A stretch of DNA of 64,000 nt from Flavobacterium cupreum. Its GTDB lineage: Bacteria > Bacteroidota > Bacteroidia > Flavobacteriales > Flavobacteriaceae. The translations under genes and the position numbers were made by a program. Below, in pieces: positions 54,054 through 62,970 of the stretch. The notes beneath the pieces are model-generated. The model saw only the letters and a program-made list of their open reading frames with translations. It had not been told where the DNA came from and did no database searches. Within the stretch, counting starts at the first letter, position 1. The number at the start of each line of letters is the position of its first letter. The DNA lies in contig NZ_QWDM01000011.1 in NCBI RefSeq assembly GCF_003996965.1, positions 62,001-126,000 of the forward strand, written 5' to 3'.

Positions 54054-56714
54054 ATGTTAAGATTAAGAATGAAAAAAACAGCCATTATTTTCGTAATGGC
54101 TTTTAGTTTTTACAGCGAAGGGTATGCACAGAAAAAATTACCGTATCAGGATGCAAAAACACCTGTTGAAGATCGTGTAAAAGATTTGTTAGGCAGAATG
54201 AGCCTGGAGGAAAAAGTACGGCAGATGGACATGTACAAAGGCGAATACTTCAAGGAAAAAGAAGATTTTTCCAAATCAAAGTCCGATGTTAAGATTGGAA
54301 ATTTAGGAATCGGGGCAATCCATGACATTTACCCACGATCGGCAAAAATGATCAACGATTTGCAGAGCGAGGTGATTAAAAAGAACAAATGGGGAATTCC
54401 GGCACTTATTATGTGTGAGATGCTGCATGGCTATTTGGATGACGGAAGCACCGCTTTCCCAATGAATATTGGTCTTGGAGCCACCTGGGATACCAATCTT
54501 ATCGGTAAAGTCGGGCAAGTTATTGCGACCGAAGCCAGAGCACACGGCGTACATTTTGGTTTAGGTCCAAATTTAGATTTAGGCCGCGAACCACGCTGGG
54601 GAAGGGTTGCCGAAACTTTTGGTGAGGATGCCTATTTAAACAGCGAAATTGGTCTGGCCTTTATAAAGGGAATGCAGGGTGATGATTTAAAATCAGACCG
54701 TTCTATAATTGCAGAACCGAAACACTTTGCGGTACACGGGATTCCGCAGGCGGGAGGAAATTCTTCGCCGATTTTAGTGGGAGAACGTTCGGCCCGTGAA
54801 GATCATCTTCCGTCGTTTGAAAAAGCATTCAGAAAAGGCGGTGCTTTAGGAACCATGTGTGCCTATTCGGAATTAGACGGAATTCCCTGCGCGGCAAACC
54901 ACTGGCTGCTGACAGATGTTCTTCGAAAAGAATGGGGGTTTAAAGGAATTGTGGTTTCCGATTTAGGAGCGATCAAATACCTTCAGACTACGCATAATGT
55001 GACCGATTCTCCAAAAGAAAGTATTCGTGTAGCCATTCAGGCTGGTGTCGATATGCAGTTCTATGATTTTACGAACGAGTTCTGGCAAAAAACAGTGATT
55101 GAACTGGTGAATGAAAAAAAACTAACCATGGACGATATCGACCGTGCTGCGGGAGGTGTTTTGCGTCTGAAATTTTTACTGGGATTATTTGAAAATCCTT
55201 ATACGGCAACGAACTTAATCAAAGACCGTTTTCATACCAAAGAAAATCAGGCTGTTGCTTTAGAAGCAGGACTTAAATCGATGGTTTTGCTGAAAAACGA
55301 AAACAATACGCTTCCTTTAAATAAAGATATCAAAACAGTGGCCGTGATCGGTCCAAATGCCAATGCCTCGAGATTAGGCGGATATGCCGTAAAAAACAAA
55401 ATCGGAACTACGGTTTTAGAAGGGATCAAACAAGTGGCAGGTGCCAAGACAAACGTAATTTATGAGGAAGGTGTACCGCTGATCGTAATGGGACAGGTCA
55501 TTCCGAAAGCCTATTTGCTGACGCCGGATGAATCTCAAAACGGATTAAAAGGAGAATATTTCAATAATAGAAATTTAGAAGGAAGCCCGGCACTGACCCG
55601 TATCGACAGTCAGTTGGAATTCGACTGGCCGTGGTCTCCGGGAGACGGCGTTGCAGATGATGATTTTTCGATTCGCTGGACGGGTTTTATAAAATCGGAA
55701 AAAGCATTTGACGGCTGGCTGGGGCTAAGTTCCGATGACGGAATCAGAATGTGGATTGACGATCAGCTGGTGATTGACAACTGGACCAAAGGAGCCACGA
55801 ATATGGTGACCACGCCCAAAAATATCGAAGCCGGTAAAAAATACAAAGTCCGCATAGAAATGTGGGAAGGAGGCTGGGGAGCCAGAGCCCACCTGCGCTG
55901 GAATTTAGAAAGAGTGAATTTACAGCCTGCGATCGATGCTGCTAAAAAAGCCGATGTTGCTATTGTGGTTTTAGGAGAATCGAACGAACTGGTAGAAGAA
56001 AACAGGGATGTAGCTTCTTTGGATTTACACGGCATGCAGCAGGAACTGATAGAAGCAATTCAGAAAACAGGAACTCCGGTCGTTTGTGTATTGTTAAACG
56101 GCCGTCCGCTCTCCGTAAACTGGATCAGCGAAAATATTCCTGCTATCGTAGAAGGCTGGTTTCCAGGTGAAGCCGGAGGGAAAGCCGTAGCCGATGTGCT
56201 GTTTGGAAATTACAATCCCGGCGGAAGACTGCCAATTACATTTCCTAAATCTGTCGGGCAGCTACCTATATATTACAACCAGAAACCATCAGCGATTCAC
56301 CGATACGTGAGCGAAAGCGAAAATCCGCTTTATACTTTCGGATATGGGTTAAGTTACACGACTTTCGAATATTCAAATCTTACGTTAAGCAATAAATACA
56401 TTAAAAGTACCGGAGAACTTAAAGTTACCGTAAATGTAAAAAATACCGGAAATTATGATGGAGATGAAGTAGTACAATTGTATATCGATGATGTATACAG
56501 CAGCGTCACTACTCCGAAGAAAACATTGAAGGGGTTCAAAAGGGTATTCATTAAAAAAGGAGAAACCAAACAGGTAGAATTTGTTTTAACAGCTGACGAA
56601 TTAAGTCTGTGGGACAAAGAAATGAAAAGCGTGGTGGAGGCGGGTGATTTTGAAGTTATGGTCGGCGGAAATTCAACAGATCTGCAAAAACAAAGCTTCA
56701 AGGTCATCAATTAA
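54054..56714 (+). CDS. GH3 beta-glycosidase with inserted PA14 domain
   Basis: 886 residues with a signal peptide; the ATG at 54069 (MKKTAIIFV) is an alternative start. The GH3 N-domain (about 30-360) has FGLGPNLDLGREPRWGR, EPKHFAVHG and the nucleophile Asp in GIVVSDLGAI, where Leu replaces the common Trp. The C-domain is split by a PA14 module (about residues 500-625; GLKGEYFNNRNLEGSP to GWGARAHLRWNLE), and a FnIII-like domain closes the protein. GH3 enzymes with PA14 insertions are usually beta-glucosidases, though GH3 also includes beta-N-acetylhexosaminidases. Its substrate in this locus is unclear. It is the last gene of the run. Confidence 0.9.
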   Translation: MLRLRMKKTAIIFVMAFSFYSEGYAQKKLPYQDAKTPVEDRVKDLLGRMSLEEKVRQMDMYKGEYFKEKEDFSKSKSDVKIGNLGIGAIHDIYPRSAKMINDLQSEVIKKNKWGIPALIMCEMLHGYLDDGSTAFPMNIGLGATWDTNLIGKVGQVIATEARAHGVHFGLGPNLDLGREPRWGRVAETFGEDAYLNSEIGLAFIKGMQGDDLKSDRSIIAEPKHFAVHGIPQAGGNSSPILVGERSAREDHLPSFEKAFRKGGALGTMCAYSELDGIPCAANHWLLTDVLRKEWGFKGIVVSDLGAIKYLQTTHNVTDSPKESIRVAIQAGVDMQFYDFTNEFWQKTVIELVNEKKLTMDDIDRAAGGVLRLKFLLGLFENPYTATNLIKDRFHTKENQAVALEAGLKSMVLLKNENNTLPLNKDIKTVAVIGPNANASRLGGYAVKNKIGTTVLEGIKQVAGAKTNVIYEEGVPLIVMGQVIPKAYLLTPDESQNGLKGEYFNNRNLEGSPALTRIDSQLEFDWPWSPGDGVADDDFSIRWTGFIKSEKAFDGWLGLSSDDGIRMWIDDQLVIDNWTKGATNMVTTPKNIEAGKKYKVRIEMWEGGWGARAHLRWNLERVNLQPAIDAAKKADVAIVVLGESNELVEENRDVASLDLHGMQQELIEAIQKTGTPVVCVLLNGRPLSVNWISENIPAIVEGWFPGEAGGKAVADVLFGNYNPGGRLPITFPKSVGQLPIYYNQKPSAIHRYVSESENPLYTFGYGLSYTTFEYSNLTLSNKYIKSTGELKVTVNVKNTGNYDGDEVVQLYIDDVYSSVTTPKKTLKGFKRVFIKKGETKQVEFVLTADELSLWDKEMKSVVEAGDFEVMVGGNSTDLQKQSFKVIN

Positions 56715-56894
56715 TAGTTGTATTGAAAAAAGAGGATATTCAATGATTTAAGTATTTCGTAAAGAATACGTTTAAGAATTTGAAGAATCGTTTGGATTAA
56801 TAACATGTTATGGTTGAAAAAGTAAGGATTTTAACTATGAAAAAATGAGGGTTTTTATAAATGTGTAACGTACACCTTTTCAAAATTGTCATTT

Positions 56895-56936
56895 GTCGAA
56901 ATAATGATTAGTTAACAAACCCTATTATTAAATTTA
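56895..56936 (+). promoter_or_regulatory. Shared glycan-locus promoter motif, copy 4 (susC)
   Basis: GTCGAAAT at 56895-56902 and TAAATTTA at 56929-56936, 34 nt apart; the susC ATG follows the start of the second box by 36 nt. AAAATTGT lies 13 nt upstream of the GTC, as at copy 1. No -33 TTG at normal spacing is seen. Confidence 0.6.
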
Positions 56937-56964
56937 ACATGTTATTAACTCAAAAAACAACTAT

Positions 56965-59900
56965 ATGATTAAAGATGTACTAAAATTACTGTTGGTAGTT
57001 TGCCTGTTCGGATTTCAAAGTCTGCAGGCACAAACAACAGTAAAAGGGACTATCACAGATGCTTCCAGCGGAATTCCAATCCCGGGAGCGAATGTTGTGG
57101 TAAAAGGAACAAAAGCCAGTGTGTCAACAGATTTTGATGGGAAGTACAGTATTAATGTTCCAAACCAGTCAGCAGTATTAGTATTCTCTTATGTAGGCTC
57201 AGCTACAAAAGAAATCCCTGTTGGAACTCAGACTACCCTCAATGTTACGATGGGCGCAGACACCAACCAGTTAGGCGAGGTAGTCGTAACCGCTCTTGGT
57301 ATTAAAAGAGAGAAAAAATCGATTACTTATTCTGCGCAGAATATTGCTGTAGATGAGCTTTCAGAAGCAAGATCACTAAACGTTGCCAACTCACTTTCCG
57401 GTAAAGTTGCAGGTCTTAACTTCTCGACTACTTCAAACGGGGTTGGAAGTTCATCAAGAATAACACTTAGGGGAAATAGATCCCTTAATGGGAACAACCA
57501 GCCGCTTTATGTAGTGGATGGTGTGCCAATCAGTAACGGAACTACCACTGGTAATCCTGATATTGATACGGGAGGAACCACTCAGCCTGATGGTATTTCG
57601 AACATCAACCCGGAAGATATTGCTTCTATGACGGTTCTTAAAGGACCTTCTGCAGCAGCTCTTTACGGAAACAGAGCGAGTAATGGTGTTATTATCATTA
57701 CGACTAAATCGGGTAAAGCTGGAAAAACTTCGATTTCCTTGTCTTCTAATTTTATGGCTTCTTCCGCTTATAACTTAACCAATTTCCAAAACGAATACGG
57801 TCAGGGAGACGGAGGAGTTTACAATCCGATTTCTGTATCAAGCTGGGGAGCAAAACTGGACGGACGTCAGGTTTCAGCCTGGCAATTAGCCCGTAATCCT
57901 AATTACGCAGGTCCGGCAACTACAAGTTATACACCACAACCGGATAATGTTATTGACTTTTATAAAACAGGGTATAACCTTGCTAATACCCTGTCTGTTA
58001 CCACAGGAAATGAAAAAGCTCAGGGATATTTCTCTTACACAAACACTCGTGCAGAAGGTATTGTGGGCGGTAATGCTTTAGACAGACATAACCTGAACCT
58101 AAGACTGACCAGTAAATTATCAGACAAACTTTCTTTGGATGTAAAAACAAACTACATCGTTCAGAACATCGATAATTTATTAAGAACCGGTGAAGAGTCT
58201 ATTGGTACCTCTGCTTATTTATTGCCTCGTAGTATTAAGTTTAACGAGTACAAAGATTTTGAATACACGGATGCTGCAGGACAATTGCAACAAAACTATT
58301 TCATAGACGAAGCAGGTTCTCCTGGTGGAAATCCATACTGGTCTGCCTTACGTGATGATTCCCGTAAAGACAAAAGAAACAGATTTATTGGTCTTGCCTC
58401 TCTTAAATATGACCTTACAAATACGTTAAGCCTACAGGTGAGAACCGGTTTAGATCAAATGACGAATAAATTAGTCAGAAACAGATATGCAACAAGAGCA
58501 TTTAACAACAACTTAGGTTCCTATAGTGAGTCATATGAAACCGTAAGTGAGTTTAATACAGATGCATTACTTTCGTACAAAGAAACATTCGGCGATTTTA
58601 CAATTGGTCTTAATGCCGGTGCCAACATGTTGAAACAATCCAGCTCAGCATTAAATTCCGGTGGGGTTTTAAGTAAAAGAAACTATTTTTCTTTGATCAA
58701 TGTAGCGACAGTTCAGTCTGTTTCAACCATGTCAGAAAAACAAGTTAATTCCGTTTACGGGTTTTCTCAAATCGGATTCAGAAATTACCTGTTCTTAGAT
58801 TTAACAGCAAGAAATGACTGGTCTTCTGCATTACCGTCACAAAACAGATCATTCTTTTATCCTTCAGTAGGTCTTTCTGCTGTACTATCAGATATGGTCA
58901 CTTTGCCGGAAGTGATCAGCTTTACTAAAATAAGAGGTTCTTACGCAAAAGTGGGTAATGATACAGATCCTTATCAGACAAGTTCACAATTATCTTATAT
59001 TGGTGGTAACGGTGGTATGTTATATTCTCAGACTACAGCTGCAAATCCTAACCTTAGACCTGAAATGTCAAGTTCTACAGAGTTTGGTGCAGACGTGAGA
59101 TTTTTTAAAAACCGTTTGGGATTAGATTTTACGTATTTCCAGACCAAAACTTCAGATCAGATTTTCTATATCAATACGCCTGAATCTTCTTCAAAATCAA
59201 GAGCAGTGTTAAACGGTGGTGACATCGAAAACAAAGGTATCGAGCTGACTCTTACGGCAACACCAATCCAGACCGAAAATTTCTCCTGGGATATTATGGC
59301 GAATTACGCGTCTTATAAATCAAAAATTACGTCTATTTACGATAACAGAGAAGAATTGGTTATTGGTGAAGGAAGGTTAGTGAGAAGTAAAGTAATCAAA
59401 GGAGGAGAGTACGGAGATTTATACATCAAAGGATTCCAAAGAAGCCCTGACGGTCAGATTATTGTAAACGCTGCAGGTATCCCTTTGGCAACAGATGATT
59501 TTAGCGTTCGTGCCGGTAATTTCAATCCGGACTGGACCGCTGGTTTTAAAAATAATTTCAGATACAAAGATTTTTCGCTAAGTTTCCTTGTGGATTTCAG
59601 AATTGGAGGAGAAGTGATTTCTTATAGTCAGGCAAGAGAAGCCGGCTTAGGAGTAAGTGATGTAACTTTAGCCGGAAGAGAAGGTGGTATTGTGGTACCT
59701 GGTGTGGTTTCGAATGGAAACGGAACGTATTCTCAAAATACGACAAGTATTACAGCTGAACAATACTGGACAGCCATCGGCCAAAGAACACCGGTAGCAG
59801 AGCCTTTTATTTACGATGCGACAAACATCCGATTAAGAGAACTTGTATTTGGTTATTCATTGCCAAAACGTATGTTGTTGAACAGTGGTTTTGCTAATAT

Positions 59901-60060
59901 CGATTTCTCAATAGTGGGCAGAAATTTATTTTTCTTCTTAAACGAAGCGAAATACTTTGATCCTGAAGCAGGAGCGGGTACAGGTAACTTACAGGGTATC
60001 GAGTCTTTCAATATTCCTTCAACGAGAGAATATGGTGTGAATGTGAAGTTTGGATTTTAA
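56965..60060 (+). CDS. SusC/RagA-type TonB-linked outer-membrane transporter
   Basis: 1031 residues with a signal peptide (LLLVVCLFGFQSLQAQ). A carboxypeptidase-D-like domain (about 25-105; GTITDASSGIPIPGANVVVKG) is followed by the plug with LGEVVVTALGIKREKK, then the beta-barrel to a C-terminal aromatic (VKFGF). SusC proteins import oligosaccharides over the outer membrane using TonB energy, with the SusD lipoprotein as lid. Usually susC/D stand near the head of such loci; here they follow the enzymes, with their own promoter motif. Absence of an N-terminal STN domain argues against FecR/ECF control. Confidence 0.95.
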   Translation: MIKDVLKLLLVVCLFGFQSLQAQTTVKGTITDASSGIPIPGANVVVKGTKASVSTDFDGKYSINVPNQSAVLVFSYVGSATKEIPVGTQTTLNVTMGADTNQLGEVVVTALGIKREKKSITYSAQNIAVDELSEARSLNVANSLSGKVAGLNFSTTSNGVGSSSRITLRGNRSLNGNNQPLYVVDGVPISNGTTTGNPDIDTGGTTQPDGISNINPEDIASMTVLKGPSAAALYGNRASNGVIIITTKSGKAGKTSISLSSNFMASSAYNLTNFQNEYGQGDGGVYNPISVSSWGAKLDGRQVSAWQLARNPNYAGPATTSYTPQPDNVIDFYKTGYNLANTLSVTTGNEKAQGYFSYTNTRAEGIVGGNALDRHNLNLRLTSKLSDKLSLDVKTNYIVQNIDNLLRTGEESIGTSAYLLPRSIKFNEYKDFEYTDAAGQLQQNYFIDEAGSPGGNPYWSALRDDSRKDKRNRFIGLASLKYDLTNTLSLQVRTGLDQMTNKLVRNRYATRAFNNNLGSYSESYETVSEFNTDALLSYKETFGDFTIGLNAGANMLKQSSSALNSGGVLSKRNYFSLINVATVQSVSTMSEKQVNSVYGFSQIGFRNYLFLDLTARNDWSSALPSQNRSFFYPSVGLSAVLSDMVTLPEVISFTKIRGSYAKVGNDTDPYQTSSQLSYIGGNGGMLYSQTTAANPNLRPEMSSSTEFGADVRFFKNRLGLDFTYFQTKTSDQIFYINTPESSSKSRAVLNGGDIENKGIELTLTATPIQTENFSWDIMANYASYKSKITSIYDNREELVIGEGRLVRSKVIKGGEYGDLYIKGFQRSPDGQIIVNAAGIPLATDDFSVRAGNFNPDWTAGFKNNFRYKDFSLSFLVDFRIGGEVISYSQAREAGLGVSDVTLAGREGGIVVPGVVSNGNGTYSQNTTSITAEQYWTAIGQRTPVAEPFIYDATNIRLRELVFGYSLPKRMLLNSGFANIDFSIVGRNLFFFLNEAKYFDPEAGAGTGNLQGIESFNIPSTREYGVNVKFGF

Positions 60061-60077
60061 TTTAAAAAAGAGAAAAT

Positions 60078-61661
60078 ATGAAAAATAATAGAATTAAAAC
60101 AATAGGAGTGGTCATGTCGATGCTCTGTGTTTTTTCAAGCTGTACACAAGATTTTGATGAGATAAACACCAACAAAAATACGTTGACGGAAGATCAGTTA
60201 GATCCTACTCTTGCAGGTCCCGCATTTGCCTCAGCATTGTATGCCGGAATCCACAACGGATCTTACTCTTCACCGGGAGTAGATGATCAGGGAACCTGGG
60301 GTATTGCAACAGGTATCTTGCCTTCTACTTTTACACAATATTTAAGCTGTGGATATGGTACAGAAAGAAATGCATTTGTAAATGGTTATGAAGGACGCGG
60401 ATGGTTGAGATTCTACACCGTTGCGGTACCGGCCTTAAACAATGCGATCAAAGCATCTGCAGGAAATGCTGACGCTCTTGCCGTATTAAAAATCTGGAAA
60501 GTATTCATGTACAATCAAATGACAGACGCTTACGGTCCGATTCCTTACACAGAAGCAGGGAACAATAAGGAAAAAGTGCCTTATGATAGTGTAGAATTTA
60601 TTTATGCAGACTTTTTTAAACTGTTAGACGAAGCAAATGCTACCTTAAATGCTACTTCGGCAACAACAGTGGGTACACTTCAGCCTAATGACAGAATATA
60701 TTCCGGAAATGTACAAAACTGGAAAAAATTCGGAAACAGTCTTAGACTTCGATTGGCCTTGAGAATTTCGGATATTGATCCTGCAAAAGCAAAAACTCAG
60801 GCGGAAGCTGCAGTAGCGGCAGGTGTTATAGAAACGAATGAGCAAAGTGCTACTTTTAAAGTGAGTAATATTACCCCAAACAACATGAATATGATTGTAA
60901 ATGCCTGGGGGTATTATATGACCGCTTCAATGGAAAGTCTTTTGGTAGGATATGGTGATCCAAGATTGGCAAAATGGTTCTCTCCAATTGATACAGGTGT
61001 GTATCAGGGAAGACCGGTTGGAGGTTTACAAGGCCAGTTTGGAACTACTAAATTCTCTATGTTCAATAATGACGTATTAGGAAGTGGTGCTAATGGAAGT
61101 CTTAGTGAAACCAAAAACATTGAAGTCTTCATGGCTTCTGAAAACTATTTAAGCAGAGCCGAAGGTGCATTGAACGGATGGAACATGAGCGGTACTGCGC
61201 AAAGCCTGTACGAGCAGGGTATCGCTTTATCATTGAGACAATGGGGGATAACTGATGCCACCACTATCAGTAACTATATCTCAGGAACCTCTAAACCAAG
61301 CGTGCCAAATGTGGCAGCAACGTATCCAACATTAGGTTTACAAACTGTTCCTGTAACACTTCCTGTAGCATGGGATGCTTCTGTAGCGAACCAGCGTACA
61401 CAAATTGCAGTTCAGAAATATTTAGCAATATTCCCTGAATCCTGGGAAGCATGGGCTGACTTACGAAGAAGTGATGCAAAAGTTATTTACCCGGTATTGA
61501 ATACAGACAACCTGGACGCCGGAGTAGGGAAAAGCTTAATGAAACGTGTCATCTTTGTAACCAATGAATATTCATCAAACAGAGATGCCGTAAGAGATGC
61601 TATCTCAAAATTGGGTGGTCCTGATTCCGGAGGAACCAAACTTTGGTGGGATACAAAATAA
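60078..61661 (+). CDS. SusD/RagB-type glycan-binding lipoprotein (SusD_2-like)
   Basis: 527 residues with a lipoprotein signal (LCVFSSC; Cys near residue 22). The start DFDEINTNKNTLT and the KIWKVFMYNQMTDAYGPIPY segment fit the SusD_2-like group, and repeated TPR-like helical segments follow. It binds the glycan at the surface and forms the lid of the SusC transporter encoded 17 nt upstream. The pair defines the region as a polysaccharide utilization locus. A terminator follows. Ligand specificity cannot be seen directly, but the enzymes around it suggest an N-glycan. Confidence 0.92.
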   Translation: MKNNRIKTIGVVMSMLCVFSSCTQDFDEINTNKNTLTEDQLDPTLAGPAFASALYAGIHNGSYSSPGVDDQGTWGIATGILPSTFTQYLSCGYGTERNAFVNGYEGRGWLRFYTVAVPALNNAIKASAGNADALAVLKIWKVFMYNQMTDAYGPIPYTEAGNNKEKVPYDSVEFIYADFFKLLDEANATLNATSATTVGTLQPNDRIYSGNVQNWKKFGNSLRLRLALRISDIDPAKAKTQAEAAVAAGVIETNEQSATFKVSNITPNNMNMIVNAWGYYMTASMESLLVGYGDPRLAKWFSPIDTGVYQGRPVGGLQGQFGTTKFSMFNNDVLGSGANGSLSETKNIEVFMASENYLSRAEGALNGWNMSGTAQSLYEQGIALSLRQWGITDATTISNYISGTSKPSVPNVAATYPTLGLQTVPVTLPVAWDASVANQRTQIAVQKYLAIFPESWEAWADLRRSDAKVIYPVLNTDNLDAGVGKSLMKRVIFVTNEYSSNRDAVRDAISKLGGPDSGGTKLWWDTK

Positions 61662-61708
61662 GCAGTTTAAGTAAAGTTTAGTTTAAGGGATTCGTTACTT
61701 AACAAGGC

Positions 61709-61734
61709 AAAAAGGAGAGGTAACTCTCCTTTTG
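61709..61734 (+). terminator. Terminator after susD
   Basis: Stem AAAAGGAGAG with CTCTCCTTTT and GTAA loop, followed by a short T-rich run. Confidence 0.75.
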
Positions 61735-61754
61735 CTATTTGGTGATAATGTGAT

Positions 61755-61868
61755 AATGAGATAATTTGAGAATGAGATAATTTGAGAATGAGAAAATGGG
61801 AGATGTGGGTGAAAACTTGAAACATGAAACTTGAAACCTGAAACATGAAACTTGAAACCTCAGAAACT
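61755..61868. repeat. Two adjoining short tandem repeats
   Basis: Unit AATGAGATAATTTGAG (16 bp) occurs twice exactly at 61755-61786 with a partial third. From about 61812 a heptamer TGAAACN is repeated about seven times, organised as two perfect 21-bp units (61819-61839 and 61840-61860). It ends just before the sialidase-like gene start, whose promoter would have to lie in or next to this array. Confidence 0.7.
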
Positions 61869-61885
61869 GAAAATATAAATTAAAA

Positions 61886-62937
61886 ATGATTTTAAAATGT
61901 AAACCTATAGTAATTCTATTTCTGGCGCTTGGTGTTTCCTGTACTTCCGTACCGAAGAAAAACTTGCAGGCAGCAAATATCACGGACACTTATATTGCCG
62001 CCGAACCTGTTACCCATAACAGCCATGCGGCAACTCTTGTCGAAATTAAGCCCAATCAGCTTATGGCGGCGTGGTTTGGTGGGAAATATGAAGGCGCAAA
62101 AGACGTGGGAATTTATTTTTCGCTGTATAAAGACAAAAAATGGTCCGTACCTCAGAATCTGATTCAGCCTGCCCTTATCAAAGGTGATACGTTGCCGTGC
62201 TGGAATCCGGTATTATTCAAAAGCAAAAGTGATCATTTGTATTTGTTTTATAAAGTCGGAAAAAATCCGAGAGAATGGTTCGGCGCCATCATTACGTCGA
62301 AAGATAATGGAGCGACCTGGAGTGCCGCAAAGTACCTGCCCGAAGGAATTCTCGGTCCAATCAAAAACAAACCAGTTGAGGTGGTTCCTGGCGTTATTTT
62401 ATGCGGCAGCAGTACAGAAAGTACCGAAAACAACCAATGGCGGGTACATGTAGAAACGTACACAGAAGCAACCGATACCTGGGAGAAAATAGCGGTGGAA
62501 GACAAAAAACAGTTTGATGTAATTCAGCCCACGTTTTTAGTGCACTCCAATAGCACGATTCAGATGTTATCGCGAAGCAAACACAATAAAATAATAACAA
62601 GCTGGTCAAAAGACAATGGAAAAAACTGGGCGGAAACGGATAGTCTCAATGTGGTAAATTCCAATTCAGGAATTGATGCTTTAACGTTATCCAAAAAAGC
62701 TTTTTTACTGGTCAATAATCCATTGCCGCAGGGAAAAGACTGGTTTAACGGACGTAATATCCTGGACGTGGAATATTCTTCAGACGGAATGGTATGGAAA
62801 AGCTCTTTGATCTCGAAAACCAGAAGGGTGGAGAGTTCAGTTATCCCGCCATTATACAGACCACAGACGGAAAAATTCACGTTTTGTATACCTACAACAG
62901 AAAATATATCAAACATGTCACATTTGACGTCATTTGA
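61886..62937 (+). pseudogene. Sialidase-like BNR-repeat lipoprotein, frameshifted near the C-terminus
   Basis: The frame begins with a lipoprotein signal (ILFLALGVSC, Cys near residue 19) and a BNR_2-type fold: HAATLVEIKPNQLMAAWFGG, and Asp-boxes SKDNGATWSA and SKDNGKNWAE. Near 62810-62812 one base seems missing. The natural continuation LENQKGGEFSYPAIIQTT and on to HVTFDVI is in the next frame and ends at 62937, giving about 350 residues. Uncorrected, the frame ends at 62941 with an unrelated tail. Such proteins are called exo-sialidases, but this PF13088 group also contains enzymes of other specificity, so sialic acid is only a candidate substrate. Indel may be genuine or a read error. Confidence 0.7.
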
Positions 62938-62940
62938 ATA

Positions 62941-62970
62941 AAAAGGGGAAGCGGTAACTTCCTCTTTTTT
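62941..62970. terminator. Bidirectional terminator between sialidase-like and hydrolase genes
   Basis: Stem AAAAGGGGAAG with CTTCCTCTTTT (one mismatch), short loop, A- and T-rich flanks. Confidence 0.75.

Noticed and set aside
61755..61868. CRISPR array
   Set aside because: The units are 7 to 21 bp and directly adjoining, with no spacers and no cas genes nearby.
61886..62937. Firm assignment as a GH33 sialidase
   Set aside because: Asp-boxes and propeller blades are clear, but the PF13088-type group includes other activities and the catalytic arginine triad could not be placed with confidence.
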